From: Nelumbo lutea
Lineage: Eukaryota; Streptophyta; Magnoliopsida; Proteales; Nelumbonaceae
Length of the DNA: 64,000 bases
Direction of reading: 5' to 3'
NCBI GenBank assembly: GCA_022828595.1
Contig: JAKGHH010000005.1
Coordinates: 52,695,655 to 52,759,654, forward strand
This document shows positions 36,021 to 47,718 of this stretch, piece after piece. Each line of letters opens with the position of its first letter. The stretch's first letter is position 1. Made by a program: the position numbers and the translations under genes. Below the pieces are notes generated by a model, which did no database searches, was not told the origin of the DNA, and was given only the letters and a program-made list of their open reading frames with translations.

Positions 36021-36686
36021 TTACAAAAATACCATTGACAATCCTCTATACAAAATACATGCATAGCCCACCCATGATACACACTTGGACATTAGAATGG
36101 TGGCTATAGGCATGATGGATGGCACTTGATGGCACGGTGAAGAGAATACTTGTGACACACCTCCACTTCCACCTCCACCTCCACCTCCACCTCCTTTGCC
36201 ATAGGAACCTCCACCTGAGGCTCCCCCTGCACCATAACCGGGTCCATTGCCACTCCCTGAACCATATCCAGATCCGCTCCCACTTCCATTGCCTCCTCCA
36301 TCCCCACCTCCACCTCCACCACCTCTCCCATATGAACCTCCACCTGGGGCTCCCCCTGAACCATAACCTGACCCACTGCCACTCCCAGAACAATACCCAC
36401 TACCACTCCTTGAGCCTTGACCTCCTCCACCACCTCCGCCATGGCCACCCCCACCACCTCCTACAAGGCCAATTCCTATACCAACTCCCACTCCTATTCC
36501 ACCACCATGGTCATAGCCACTTCCACCACCAGATCCATATCCAAACCCAATGCCTTCACCACCACCACCCATACCTCCACTGCCGTAGTATAGAGTAAGA
36601 AAAGCACCAAAAATTGAGTCCAATTGATCGGCAGCTGAGTTTTCCCTAGTCCACTCTGTTGACTGAGAGGTCGTTGTGAATAGCAA
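36021..36686 (-). pseudogene. Glycine-rich protein gene, degenerate or with unresolved 5' exon
   Basis: The frame holds GSGSGYGSG, GGAPGGGSYGRGGG and GGASGGGSYGKGGG blocks like those of the other two genes, so it is a relative. The start is not convincing: the first 30 residues are ordinary sequence without a signal peptide. The frame then runs past the Gly-rich part into a non-repetitive tail (VSQVFSSPCHQVPSIM) instead of stopping after GYGGG. A possible acceptor (TACTACGGCAG near 36,585) leaves open a two-exon gene with an upstream signal-peptide exon that I did not find. It has no counterpart in alpha. More likely a decayed paralogue than an active gene. Confidence 0.5.
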
Positions 36687-37003
36687 CTTAAGATCTTCCA
36701 GTCTGATTGATCATATAGATTTAAGTAAAGTGAGAATGGCTGAGTTTTCACATGGTTAATCCACTCACTCAAATAATCCAGTGTTCACTAAAACCAGAAT
36801 AAGGGACAAGTACTGATCGGCCACTTGATCAACTTCTCAATATAGTAGCAAAATTTTCATCGAGAGTCAAGGAGTGGACCTTAAATTAATCTCATTATTA
36901 TAAACAAGCTAAAGTTAGAAGCGATATCTAGAGAAAGAGATAGGGCCTTATCAAATATAATAAGTGGAGCCTGTACTTAGCTCGAATTCTTAATAGTCTT
37001 GTG

Positions 37004-37203
37004 TAGGGGTGGATTCGAGTCAAGCCGAGCCGAATAGAATCAGACTCAAGTTTGATTCGAGACTGTTCTATAAGACTCGAGCTCGATTTTTAGAAAAGAT
37101 ATTTTATAAAAATGAAAAATTATAAATAAAAATATTTTTTATTTGATATTTAAACAATTAAGAATTATAATATTTTTATTATATATATTATTTTCTATAA
37201 TTT

Positions 37204-37241
<38 letters not shown>

Positions 37242-37422
37242 TATCAAATATATATATTCGAGCCGGCTCGTGACCCTCACGAGCTGAGCTCTAGTAGGAT
37301 CAAGCTCGGCTCGTTTAATAATCAAGCTAGTGAATTGGGCCTGAGCTCGGGTGAAACAGAGTCGAGCTGAACTTTTCACTAGCTACTCGGTTGAAACTGA
37401 GCTCGGCTCGTTGCCATCCATA
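37004..37422. mobile_element. hAT-like non-autonomous element
   Basis: Perfect 8-bp target duplication GTCTTGTG (36,996-37,003 and 37,423-37,430). Ends TAGGGGTGGATTCGAG and inverted TATGGATGGCAACGAG. Inner GAGCCGAGCTC motifs and a (TA)n run at 37,201-37,238. 419 bp, non-coding. Confidence 0.85.
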
Positions 37423-39734
37423 GTCTTGTGAATATGTTGTCCGCGGCCGGGCAGGTTGATCAATCCAGCCTATCTATTTTCTAATTAACTTGACCTTAGA
37501 ACATTCAGTTTCCTTCTATGACATTTACATCTCCACTCTGTATCTTCTACTCAAAATCTTCCCACACTCCTATGACCAGGGAGTTAACCGAACAGTGGGT
37601 TTTTTTTTTTTAAACCGAACTGATCTGATTGGTTTTTTTTAAATTTGAACCGAAATTGAACCAATTACATTGGTTAACCAGTCCACTGGTTAACTGCGGC
37701 TCGTTTTTTTTATTTTTTTACACTCGAAAATAAGAAAAAAGAGGGAAAAAATACCTAAACAAGCATGGCAAAGGGGTGAGCTAGCGAGGGCAAAGTGGTG
37801 GTCGATGATTTACAAGTGTCGGACTGGTTGGTGGTTGATGTCGCCTAAAGCAAAAGCCTAAGAGGTGGCGGAGCTGCGAAGATGAGAGATGAGAGAGACA
37901 GAGACAGATACAGAGCCTAAGAGGTGGCGGTCCTAGTAGAGTCGAGGCGGCGACCGGCGTCTTCGTTGGTTGTTGTAGCTAGGGCTGGCTAAGCTAGCTT
38001 GGTGCATGTCGACGAGATGGCGACCGATGTTGCATTGTTGCTGCATGCTTGTCTACTTGATGGTTGGCGCAGCAGAGAAGAAGATGATAGGAAAGAGAGA
38101 GTAAGAGAGAGAAAGAGACAGGGAACTGGAGAAGCACTGAAGCAAGGGAAAACTGGCCATTAGGTGAGAGGCTGTTGGTTGGAGGACGACCGATGCCGGA
38201 GGAAAAATTGGGGATTGGGTCCGGTTATAAGTTTGCAAAACCTTAAGGAGATCAACTTTGATCCTGATTGACCTGGATTTATCTGAGGAAACAATACTAT
38301 TGTAGCAAAACACACAACACCCCAACAGTGGGTATGGTTTGTTTTGCCAATGATTGGAACTACAATTCCAAGGGTGCTTGATTCAAAAAAGAGGGTATGA
38401 TTTCCTCATGATCATGCCCATGATTAGTGACTGGCATCTTTCTTCTTTTTCCTAGTTTCTATTCAATTTATCCAATCGTAAAGCCCTTGTTTGTTTCTCT
38501 GAATTCGTATTAATTTATGACCATCTCTGGTCTGTAAGGATATGATTGCCCACAACAACAGTGAAGGAGAATTTTCTTCTCCTGCAATGTTTAAACAAGT
38601 GTATGATAAATAACTTGACTCCAAATTTACACCTTGAAAATTTAAAAACTCATACCTTTGTCACTTCTATTTGTTGGATTTCTTTCCTAGCTTTTAGCTC
38701 TACATGTGAATTACATGGTATTCATGTTTGGTTTGTTTGGAGGTTGAATGTGCACCTTCTAATTAGATGCTCTCAATTACCTGCACTAAATATTTGAGAA
38801 TGGATTGTGTTTACTTTAATCATTTTTCCATGCAAATACAGATATCACCCTTTCAAACAGGTTGATCTCTGTAGGGTAAACCTAAACTATCAGGGCAAAA
38901 TCTGTAAAACAGCTATTGTAATGTCTCTTTTGTGTTGAGGCGACAATAAGCTCCAATTGTGATCAATGTTGGGTTATATTTCTATGCAGGTAAAGAAGGA
39001 AAGAGCAGAAAGGGAGGCATTGGGAGCATTACCTCTTTACCAATGCACCATTCCCTGATTTTATTGTTGCATCAGTCCTGGATCTTGCTCATCATGTTTT
39101 CTGATAGATTCTTTTGAGTGGTGAACCATGATAACTGAGATGTTTGCTTTCTATTCGTCTCAGGAAATGGTATTGTATTTTGTTGACGAATTTCTTTTGG
39201 CATCGTTGGGTATGATTTATTCATCATTTTTGCCATATCTAAGCAAGCCGTTTACTTGCTAACAAGTAATAATTCCTATCCAAAACTGGATGAATTTCTG
39301 TTGTTGAATTAACTTGAGTAGTTGTATTTATTGCACCATCAGAAACTCCCTCTACTTCTTCTACTTGATTGGGATGCAGTAACTATATCTCAGAACCGGT
39401 TTGATAGAGAGAGGGCAGAAGGGGAAATATTGTCTTCTTCTTCACGGGAAAGTGGGGTTGCAACTATTTTCTTATTTATGTTCAGTAGATAAAAAACATT
39501 GACAGGCTTTCCAAAAGTTACTAGTATAATTCTTCAAACGATAATGTATCAATAACACATCTTATAAACATATAACTTTATTTCATTAAAAAAAAGATGA
39601 TCAAATACTTGTGCAAAGTGGCAATGAAAAGACAATATGAAACAGGAGTAAACGGATATGAAACAGGTGCAAATTAAAAATCTAGAAAGACAATTTTTTA
39701 ACTTTCGTTTTCTTTCTACCGAAAACACCATATT

Positions 39735-40450
39735 TGTTTCATTAATCAAATATGAAACAGGAGTTCTTTTCATACTTACAGACAGTTCGGTGTAGTGCTG
39801 GTTGGAGTTGCAGTGGTGAGTGATGAAGCAAAACGCGGTGGTTCGAGTTGAAGCAACAAACAGTGAAGCAGTGGTAGAGACAGTACTCTGTAACAGATTA
39901 CAGTGCTGGTCGGAGTTGTTTCATTAATCAAATATGAAACAGGGGTTCTTTTCATACTTATAGATAGTTCGGTGCAGTGCTGGTTGGAGTTGCAACGGTG
40001 TGTTGAAGCAAGACACGGTGGTCGGAGTTGCAGCAGCAAATGGTGAAGCAGTGGTAGCGGCAGTGCTCTGTGACAGATTGCAATGCTGGTCGGAGTTGTA
40101 TCATTAATCAAATATGAAACAGGGGTTCTTTTTATACTTACAAGCAGTTCGGTGCAGTTCTGGTTGGAGTTGCAACGGTGAGTGTTGAAGCAAGATGTGG
40201 TGGTCGGAGTTGCAGTGGCAAACGGTGAAGCAATGGTAGCGGCAGTGCTCTGTGAGAGATTGCAGTGCTGGTCGGAGTTCTTTCATTAATCAAATATGAA
40301 ACGAGTTCTCTTTATACTTACAGACAATTCGGTGTAGTGCTGGTCGGAGTTGCAATGATGAGTGTTGAAGCAAGATGCGATGGTTGGAGTTGCAGCGGCA
40401 AACGGTGAAGCAACGGTAGCGGCGGTGCTCTGTGATAGATTGCAACGGTA
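39735..40450. repeat. 181-bp tandem repeat, about four copies
   Basis: The landmark CAAATATGAAACAGG recurs at about 39,748, 39,929, 40,109 and 40,292 (spacing 180-183). Each unit carries GTTCGGTG(T/C)AGT and TGGTCGGAGTTG. Since 181 is not a multiple of three, the minus-strand ORFs here (39,776-40,111 and others) are probably incidental. Confidence 0.8.
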
Positions 40451-41331
40451 AAAATAAAGTTGGATTATTGTAAGGTAAATATTAGATGGGAAATATGGGA
40501 TAACCCCTCATTCCATATAATACGGTAGCGTGGTCAAATCCACGAAATAAATGCGTAGACAATAAATTGGCCCGTGATGTGGATCAATACACATAGCATG
40601 GATTAATGGATTAGTCCACGCCACCAACCAACCGAACACCCTTAACAACCGTAGCGCATATCAAAACATAAAATATCGTGGCTGTTCCATGAAACCGAAC
40701 ACCACCTGAATTCAAAGTTCTGGCCTCTTGGGTTTATTTTCTTAGTTGGGGTAGTGGTGGAGAAGCCAATTGAGGTTCGGGCCTTAAAGTTAGGATTTGG
40801 GTTCCATTTGACAAATGATTTTAAGTTAAAACTTGCAAAGGAGTATCCAATGGAAAGTTGGTTGTGTTAGGTGAGAAGAATAAACAGGAATTGACGTGTG
40901 GAGGTCTCGTGCGATAAAAGGACTACAATGTGCTTAATTAAGTTCAATGAATTGACGTGTGGAGGTCTCTTCGGCTTCAACGAAGAAAAACTGTGGGCCC
41001 CTTTTCAACACATGAAAGTTTTCTTTATCTTCCATTTGAAATGAGAAAAAAACAGAGTGGGTTTATTAGGTTATGCACGACTTGAGGCTGGACCATTGAT
41101 TCGTCTATGTTAAGACAGTGAGGATCTGATTTGTGAATTTTGTCACGTGTTAGATTTAACAAATAATACTTATAAATTAATCTAAACAAAGGAAGAATTT
41201 ATGATGAATATGTGATTAATGATTTAGATGAATACCATTTGGTCGGAAGAGATTTAACCAATCAAATCAAAGCATTACATGAATTTTGATGTTTGGTAAT
41301 CTCTTTTATGATACTAGTTGATTGATTATAA

Positions 41332-41627
41332 GGGTTGTCTGGTTTGCAGTAGGAATTAAAATCAAAATCTTTCAAAATTAAAATTGAAATGATCTATTTC
41401 TGTAGTCTTTGTTTGGTTCAAACAAGAATAAAAATAGGAATTATAACTAATAGAAATAAAATTTCATTCACAAGGAAGGGACAGGGAATGGCTGTTCCCT
41501 TAAATGAGAATGACATTTCTAAAAAAATGAGAATGAGATTTTAATTTCATCCATTAAAACAATTAGAATCAGAATAGCCCATTCCCATTCCGATTCCAAA
41601 CCACTATTCCTACAAACAGACGGAATC
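41332..41627. mobile_element. Tourist-like MITE, beta copy
   Basis: TAA target duplications (41,329-41,331 and 41,628-41,630), 296 bp. Orthologous to 18,991-19,286. Confidence 0.7.
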
Positions 41628-41947
41628 TAAATTTATTCGGTGTCATGTCTTTTCAATGTTAAAGTTGAACTAGAACCTATAACATAAACAATGATATCAA
41701 ATATGCAGAGTAATAAAACTCAACTCTTCATTCATAGAGTCACCATAGTAACCTTTCTTCTGCTTTTATTCAAGTGAATTACAACTTAATACGCTTATTG
41801 AAGTGTTACATAAGCGCGCACATAATATGCTTATTGCTTAGACATAATGGACCTTTATTCATTCCACGCAGGCAATGCACAATTACACACAACACGCAAG
41901 AGAAAGAGGGGTGGTTTTGTGACCATGTGGATGTGGGACGTGAATGT

Positions 41948-42559
41948 CTACGGTCTATGGCCAACTCCACCACCGTATCCGGATCCAGAACCTGAACCAT
42001 AGCCAGAGCCAGAGCCACTGCCTGAACCACCACCACCACCACGTCCACCTCCACCTCCTCCACCACTGGCATAGCCTCCACCATTGGCACCTCCTGCTCC
42101 ATATCCTGAGCCACTACCAGAACCGTATCCGGAACCACTTCCATTTCCATTACCAGATCCTCCTCCACCTCCGCCTCCACCTCCACCTCCACCACTTGTA
42201 TATGAACCTCCACCTACGGCTTCTCCAGCACCATACCCAGAACCACTTCCACCTCCGGAACCATAACCACTTCCATTCCCAGACCCTCCACCACCTCCAC
42301 CTCCGCCTCCGCCTCCACCTCCGCCACTTGCATATCCTTTCCCTTTTGCCCCACCATAACCAATGCCCTCCCCTGAACCATATCCCTCTCCGTAACCTGA
42401 GCCATATCCAGACCCAGTTCCTGTACCTCCACCACCACCACCTCCTTCACCACTACCTCCCCCTCCTCCACCAGCGGCAAGCAAGGACCTAGCAGCGGAG
42501 GAGAGTCCAACACAAAGTAAAACCAAGAATGCAACAGAAACCAACTTCGAGTTCACCAT
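41948..42559 (-). CDS. Secreted glycine-rich (cell-wall type) protein, beta copy
   Basis: 203 codons, single exon. The ATG at 42,559 opens MVNSKLVSVAFLVLL, a signal peptide nearly identical to the alpha copy, then ARSLLAAGGGGG and Gly/Ser/Tyr repeats (GSGYGSG, GYASGGGG) ending GYGGGVGHRP. It differs from alpha by several in-frame changes in Gly-run length and a few substitutions (GAGEAVGG for GAGGAVGG; VYTSGG-type spacer). That in-frame pattern suggests both copies remain under coding constraint. The upstream TATA box is conserved. Predicted role is structural protein in the extracellular matrix, by family analogy only. Confidence 0.85.
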   Translation of the reverse strand: MVNSKLVSVAFLVLLCVGLSSAARSLLAAGGGGGGSGEGGGGGGGTGTGSGYGSGYGEGYGSGEGIGYGGAKGKGYASGGGGGGGGGGGGGGSGNGSGYGSGGGSGSGYGAGEAVGGGSYTSGGGGGGGGGGGGSGNGNGSGSGYGSGSGSGYGAGGANGGGYASGGGGGGGRGGGGGSGSGSGSGYGSGSGSGYGGGVGHRP

Positions 42560-42637
42560 TTTCTGCTCAATCAATCAATGAATTAATATTTGATCGATTT
42601 GAGAAAGTAGTGTGATAAGCCCCATGCAAACACTACG

Positions 42638-42645
42638 TATTTATA
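42638..42645 (-). promoter_or_regulatory. TATA box of glycine-rich gene, beta
   Basis: Minus-strand TATAAATA within GCTATAAATACG, 79 bp from the ATG, matching the alpha position. Confidence 0.7.
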
Positions 42646-43619
42646 GCGATCCTAGTAGAGTTAAGGCGGGCTATTGCACATAGACTGAGTAAACCATTGT
42701 TTGTGCTTGGAGATGAATCTCCATGCATTTTGACCTAACTTGCATATCCAGTAGGGGAAGAAATTTCGCTCTTTTTTAACTTTTGGAACCAAACAAGACT
42801 CCACTTGCTACCGCTTGACTCTTCAGAAAGGAAAGTCACTAAAATCATAAGTCCATGTAGATAGGACTCGCCTGATATTAATAATTTTCCATCGTTGGCC
42901 TAACTACTTTTTCTTTCCGCTTTTTGGCTTATGTCTTGCCGACTGCTTCTCAGCTCGGGTCTGAACTGGGACTAACGCATTGACACATTAAGTCCATCAC
43001 CCCATCAGCTCCTTTTTTTTGACTTTCTGGGCCAAAAGGACACCCCTACGCTACGGAGAAGAAGCGCAAAAATACCAGAGTACCGTGTAAGACTAAATTC
43101 TACTGATGAAAAAGCTTGTAACACTGATCCTAAAAATGGCAAATAACCAATATTTTAATGGAGAGATACATGCTCCAGTACAAGTAAATGTAGCAAAGAG
43201 TTCAACGTTCTTTGATTGATTATAGTTTTGTTACATACAGCATTTCCTCTTGTAACATTACATGTATAAAACCCATCAAACTGTTGATGCTGATTTTGAC
43301 AAATTGTTCATGGGTTTGGCTTTGAGGAACAATTGGCGTCAGTAGATGGTATACTTGCAGAAATAACATCATCTTGTTGAATAAGAATCGTTAAATAATC
43401 AAGACAAGTGCTAGTAGTAGTGGGCGCCACGGTGTGGCAGTGGTAGTATGACCCCGTGTTCTTGTACACAAATTAAACCTGTTTATGTTACATTGTTAAT
43501 GTAATTTATATGATTTTTAATAGGTGGCATTTAGTAACAGTCAATCTGATATTTGAAGTTATTTGTTATTTATGCGGGAGTATATATTATTTGGGCATTC
43601 TAATTGGGTTAAACCCAAT
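42646..43619. other. Upstream region of the beta glycine-rich gene
   Basis: Promoter-side homology to alpha to about 43,036. The remainder is unique with no gene seen. Confidence 0.45.
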
Positions 43620-44268
43620 ATAGAATGGCCCAAACAAAAAAAAAAAAAGGCATGTTAAAGTAATCCCGTCTCTTCTTTCCCCCATCTCACTTTTGCTCAT
43701 CGTCCGCCGTATAGAAGTTTGCTAGGGGTGACTCGGAGTCACCCCCAAAGGGGGTCACCCCCCTCCTCTCTCTGTTTCCAGAGAGGTTTATTCTCGAGAT
43801 CTTTCGATGTTTTCTTTTTCTTTCAGTGTTTTGTTTGCTTCTCTATTCGTTTCTCTGTTCTTTTTATTTGTCCTCCTGTTCTCCTTGTTTCCCTTGTTCC
43901 CATATGTTAGTTTGTTCTCTATTTCTATGCTTCATCTGTTTTCGTTTTTTTTTTTCGTTTTTTGTTCTTTTGTTCTCCTTTTCTCCCTTTTACCATCTAT
44001 TCCTTTGTTCCTTTGTCTCTCCTCGTTATTTCTGTTTCTCCCCTCTTCCCTGTTTTCTATGTTTGCTTTCTTCCTATAGGCATTTTGATATGGAGTCCCT
44101 ACTTTAGTCTCCTTTTTGCAAAAATCACCGGTGGAAGTTGCCACTTGTTTTGTCATCTCCAGCATCTTGGAAGGTAGTTACATTTCTCCGACGTCTTGGA
44201 TGGCATTTACAGTTTTCCGGAGTTTTGGATGGACATTATAGTTCTCTGGCATTCTTTGGATGGCAGAT

Positions 44269-44653
44269 TGACGCAGCGTGACGCACTCGACCGGGATGAC
44301 TATGCAAGCACCCGGATAATCGAATCGGCTTCGGACTTGAAGCATCATGTAAAGAGCTAGGCGTAGAGCCTTAATAGAGAAAATTGCTAAAGAAAATTCT
44401 TGTGTCTATTAAGCTTAGAAACTGAAGTATTTATAATACATGTTGGTAGTCTTGTAGAATAATTAGGAAATTAGAACAACTAAAACAACTAGGACTTGGA
44501 CTTGGCATCCACCATCCGATAGCCATTATCATCCAATGCAGGTTGAATACATGATCTTATCTGCCATTATCTGCTCTAGACGTCCTTATCCGATGCATGT
44601 TCCTCCCTAGCTGTCGCAGGTTGGTTCGGTGGGTCGTGAGCTGCCCTCCATCA
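44269..44653 (-). repeat. Gypsy 3' LTR
   Basis: Minus strand TGATGGAGGG...GCTGCGTCA, 385 bp, aligning to 49,051-49,447. A purine-rich GTGGGGAGAA tract (44,654-44,663) precedes it on the minus strand. Confidence 0.85.
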
Positions 44654-46412
44654 TTCTCCCCACTTGGAAAGAACTCGACCCCGAGTCATGATCGGGATAT
44701 GCAAGTGTCGTGTCAGGTAAATAACAATGAAGATCAGTAACATTAAATGTTTTGGAGATACCCATGTGATCTGGTAAGTCCACTACGTAAGCATTGTTAT
44801 TTATCCTCTTCGTGATCTTGTACGGACCATATTTCCGAGGCTGTAGCTTGTTATACTTTCCCACGGGGAAGCGCTCCTTCCTTAAGAATACCATGACTTC
44901 ATCACCGAAGTCAAATACTTGGTGCCAACGATGCTTATTAGCTGCAACCTTGTACTTTGCATTGGCTCGCTCCGGTTTCTACTGGACTTCTTCCTGTATG
45001 GACTGGATCTGTTCTTCCAACTACTCGACAGAAGCGTCGAGGCCGGGTACCCTGGGTAGCTTCAGTAAATCCAACACATGGTTAGGTACCTTCATATAAA
45101 TAATGGAAAATGGGGATCTACTTGTAGAGTTATGAACTGCATTGTTGTAAGCGAACTCTACTTGTGCTATGGCAAAATCCCACTACTTCGATCTTTCCTT
45201 GCAGATACTGCAGATCAAGTTACCTAAGGTCCGATTTACCACCTCTATCTGTCCATCTGTCTGTGGATGGGCTGTACTGCTGAAATTTAGTGATGAGTCA
45301 AATAGTCTCCACAAGGTCATCCAGAAGTGACTTAAGAACCCCGTATCTTGGTCCGATGTGATGGTTTTAGGCACCCCATGTAAACGGACAATCTCCTTGA
45401 AAAATAGCTTAGTTGTCGTTGTTGCATCTGCAGTCTTCTTGCAAGGGAGGAAGTGAGCCATCTTGGAGAACCAGTCAACCACTACGAAGACGGAGTCCAT
45501 ATTTCTTGGAGTCTATGGCAAGCCTAGCACGAAATCCATGGACAGGTCTTCCCAAATCGCAGTAAGAACAGGTAGAGGCATGTAAAGGCCTATATTCTAG
45601 GTCTGTCCCTTAGCCGTCTGGCATATATAATGCCTATTTATTATAGTGGTCACATCCCTCATTAGTCTAGGCCAGTAGTAATGTCCCTTGACTGCTTCAA
45701 TCGTTTTGTCTCTCCCGAGGTGTCCTGCTAATCCACCCCCATGCAGATCCCTGATGATCTTCTCGCGGAGGGAGGTGCAAAGGATGCACAATTGTTCTCC
45801 TTTCATAAGGAATCCATCATGAATGTAGAAATCACCTGCTGGCTGTCGATTTATGCACTTTTCCCACACTTGTTTGAAGTTCTCATCCTGGGCGTATAGA
45901 TCTTTCAAGCATTCAAAGCCCACTATTTCAATGATGAGAGTCTTGATGAGGGCTACACGCCTACTTAGAGCATCAGCTACTGTGTTTTGCTGTCCAGCCT
46001 TATACACAATCTTGTATGGGAATTTATCAATAAAAGCAGACCATCTTGCATGCAGGTCACTCCTCAACTGCTTTTGTTTACTGAGATACTTAAGAGCTTG
46101 GTGATCGGTGTAGAGAAAAAATTCTTTAGCAATTAAGTAATGTTCCTAGGTTTTCAGTGCTCTAACAACAACATAGAATTCTTTATCATAAGTGGACCAC
46201 TTCTTCCTGGTTTCGCATAACTTTTCACTAAAAATAGCAACTGGTCTCTTCTCTTGGGACGATATAGCCCTTATGCCAACTCCACTGGCATCACACCCAA
46301 CATCAAATAACTTGTCAAAAGTTGGTAATGCAAGGACAGGAGCGGTGCATAATTTTTCTTTTATGAGAGCAAAACTCTGTTCTTGTTCTTCTCTCCATTG
46401 AAAATTTTCCAT
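44607..46412 (-). pseudogene. Gypsy RNase H and integrase
   Basis: RNase H at 46,412-46,146 ([29 protein letters not shown]). The tail with NTVADALSRR and the zinc region HLGRDKTIEAVKGHYYWP lie at 46,067-45,597. The integrase core at 45,500-45,183 reads [24 protein letters not shown] and [15 protein letters not shown]. The C-terminal module at 44,894-44,607 reads [11 protein letters not shown] and [19 protein letters not shown]. Catalytic acidic residues are present, but the four pieces lie in separate frames. Confidence 0.85.
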
Positions 46413-47655
46413 TTTTCAAACACTCAGTGATGGGAGCTACAATACTACTAAAGTGCTTGATAAATTGCTTGTAGAAAGTTGCTAACCCATGGAAACGTCT
46501 TACGTACGTGATGTTTGATGGGGTCGGCCACTGCCTAATGGCTTTCACTTTTCCCTCATCCACCTTAATTCCATCCTTACTTATAATGAACTCTAGGAAC
46601 AACAAATTATCACTCATGAAAGTGCACTTATTTAAATTAGAATATAATTTGTTTTCCCTTAATGCATTCAAGACCTCTTTGATATGTCCTACGTGCTCAG
46701 TGATAGATTTGTTGTAAATCAAGATGTCATCAAAATATACCACAACAAACTTACCAATAAAAGGGCACAGTACCTGATTCATTAGCCTCATGAAGGTGTT
46801 GGGTGCGTTACCATTCAAACAATCAATCTCTAGTCTTGAAAGTTGTTTTCCACTCGTCTCTGGGACAGATTTTGATCTGATGGTAACTACTCCTGAGATC
46901 GATTTTGAAAAGGACTACAACTCCATCAAGTTGATTCAGCATGTCGTCCAGCCTAGGAATGGGAAACTCATAGCCAATGGTGATATTGTTAATGGCCCTG
47001 CTATCGACACACATTCTCCAACTCCCATATTTCTTAAGTGTTAATAATGTTGATACTGCACAAGGGCTCATGCTAACTTGAATATGCCCCTTTCTTAGTA
47101 ATTATTGTACCTTTTCCCGTAAAATCTCATTTTTTTTAGGACTCATCCTATAGTGTGGGAGATTAGGTAGACTAGCACTAGGAACAAAATCAATATGATG
47201 CTGGATATCTCACATGGGAGGAAGCTCATTAGGTTACTCATCAGGAACTACGTCATGGAACTCATCGAGTAGTCCTTGCACTTCCACTGAAATTTTGTTT
47301 TCCTCCAGTGACTCATTCATGCTTTCTCCCTTCACCACCAACAAATGAACCTCACGGGTATCCTTGCATTCCTTTACAAATTCAGCATGGTGGTGTGTAA
47401 TGGTAAGGAAATTTCTCTCCTCTGCCTTTGAAGCCTTTGGTGCTTTTCTACCATGGGTAATAAGGTGTAGCGTACACCCTCTTTTTCAAGCTGGTAGGTA
47501 TTCTTCCTACCCAGGTGTTTTGCATCTGCATCAAACTGCCAAGGCCTACCCAGCAAAACATGGCAAGCATCCATATCCACAACATCCACCCAATTGTATA
47601 TGGGTTTGGGTGCTTCACAGGAAGTAGTTGTAATTTCTGTACCACATCCCTGCAA
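46315..47655 (-). pseudogene. Gypsy protease-linker and reverse transcriptase
   Basis: MDACHVLLGRPWQFD near 47,570 marks the post-protease region. RT reads [34 protein letters not shown] and [13 protein letters not shown] (47,071-46,823), then the intact catalytic FVVVYFDDILIYN and GLATFYKQFIKHFSSI (46,818-46,420). The two RT halves are in separate frames. Confidence 0.9.
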
Positions 47656-47718
47656 ATAATATTTTCCTAACTGCCACTATCAATAATTAAATCAAATAAT
47701 TTACCCTCTACAGTGCAT

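Larger units (their letters stand above)
36687..40976. other. Intergenic region of beta, no intact gene seen
   Basis: Holds a hAT-like element (37,004-37,422), GC-richer unique DNA (37,700-38,250), and a short frame after an AG at about 38,990 reading VKKERAEREALGALPLYQCT that could be a lost exon (not identified). It also holds a 181-bp tandem array (39,735-40,450) and a fragment at 40,712-40,960 shared with 62,650-62,905. Confidence 0.4.

Noticed and set aside
38970..39060. Possible exon reading VKKERAEREALGALPLYQCT after an AG
   Set aside because: One short stretch with no partner exons found; family not recognised, so not called as a gene.
43807..44107. Phe/Leu-rich membrane-like ORFs in several frames
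   Set aside because: A T/C-rich tract of the retroposon gives hydrophobic translations in every frame.
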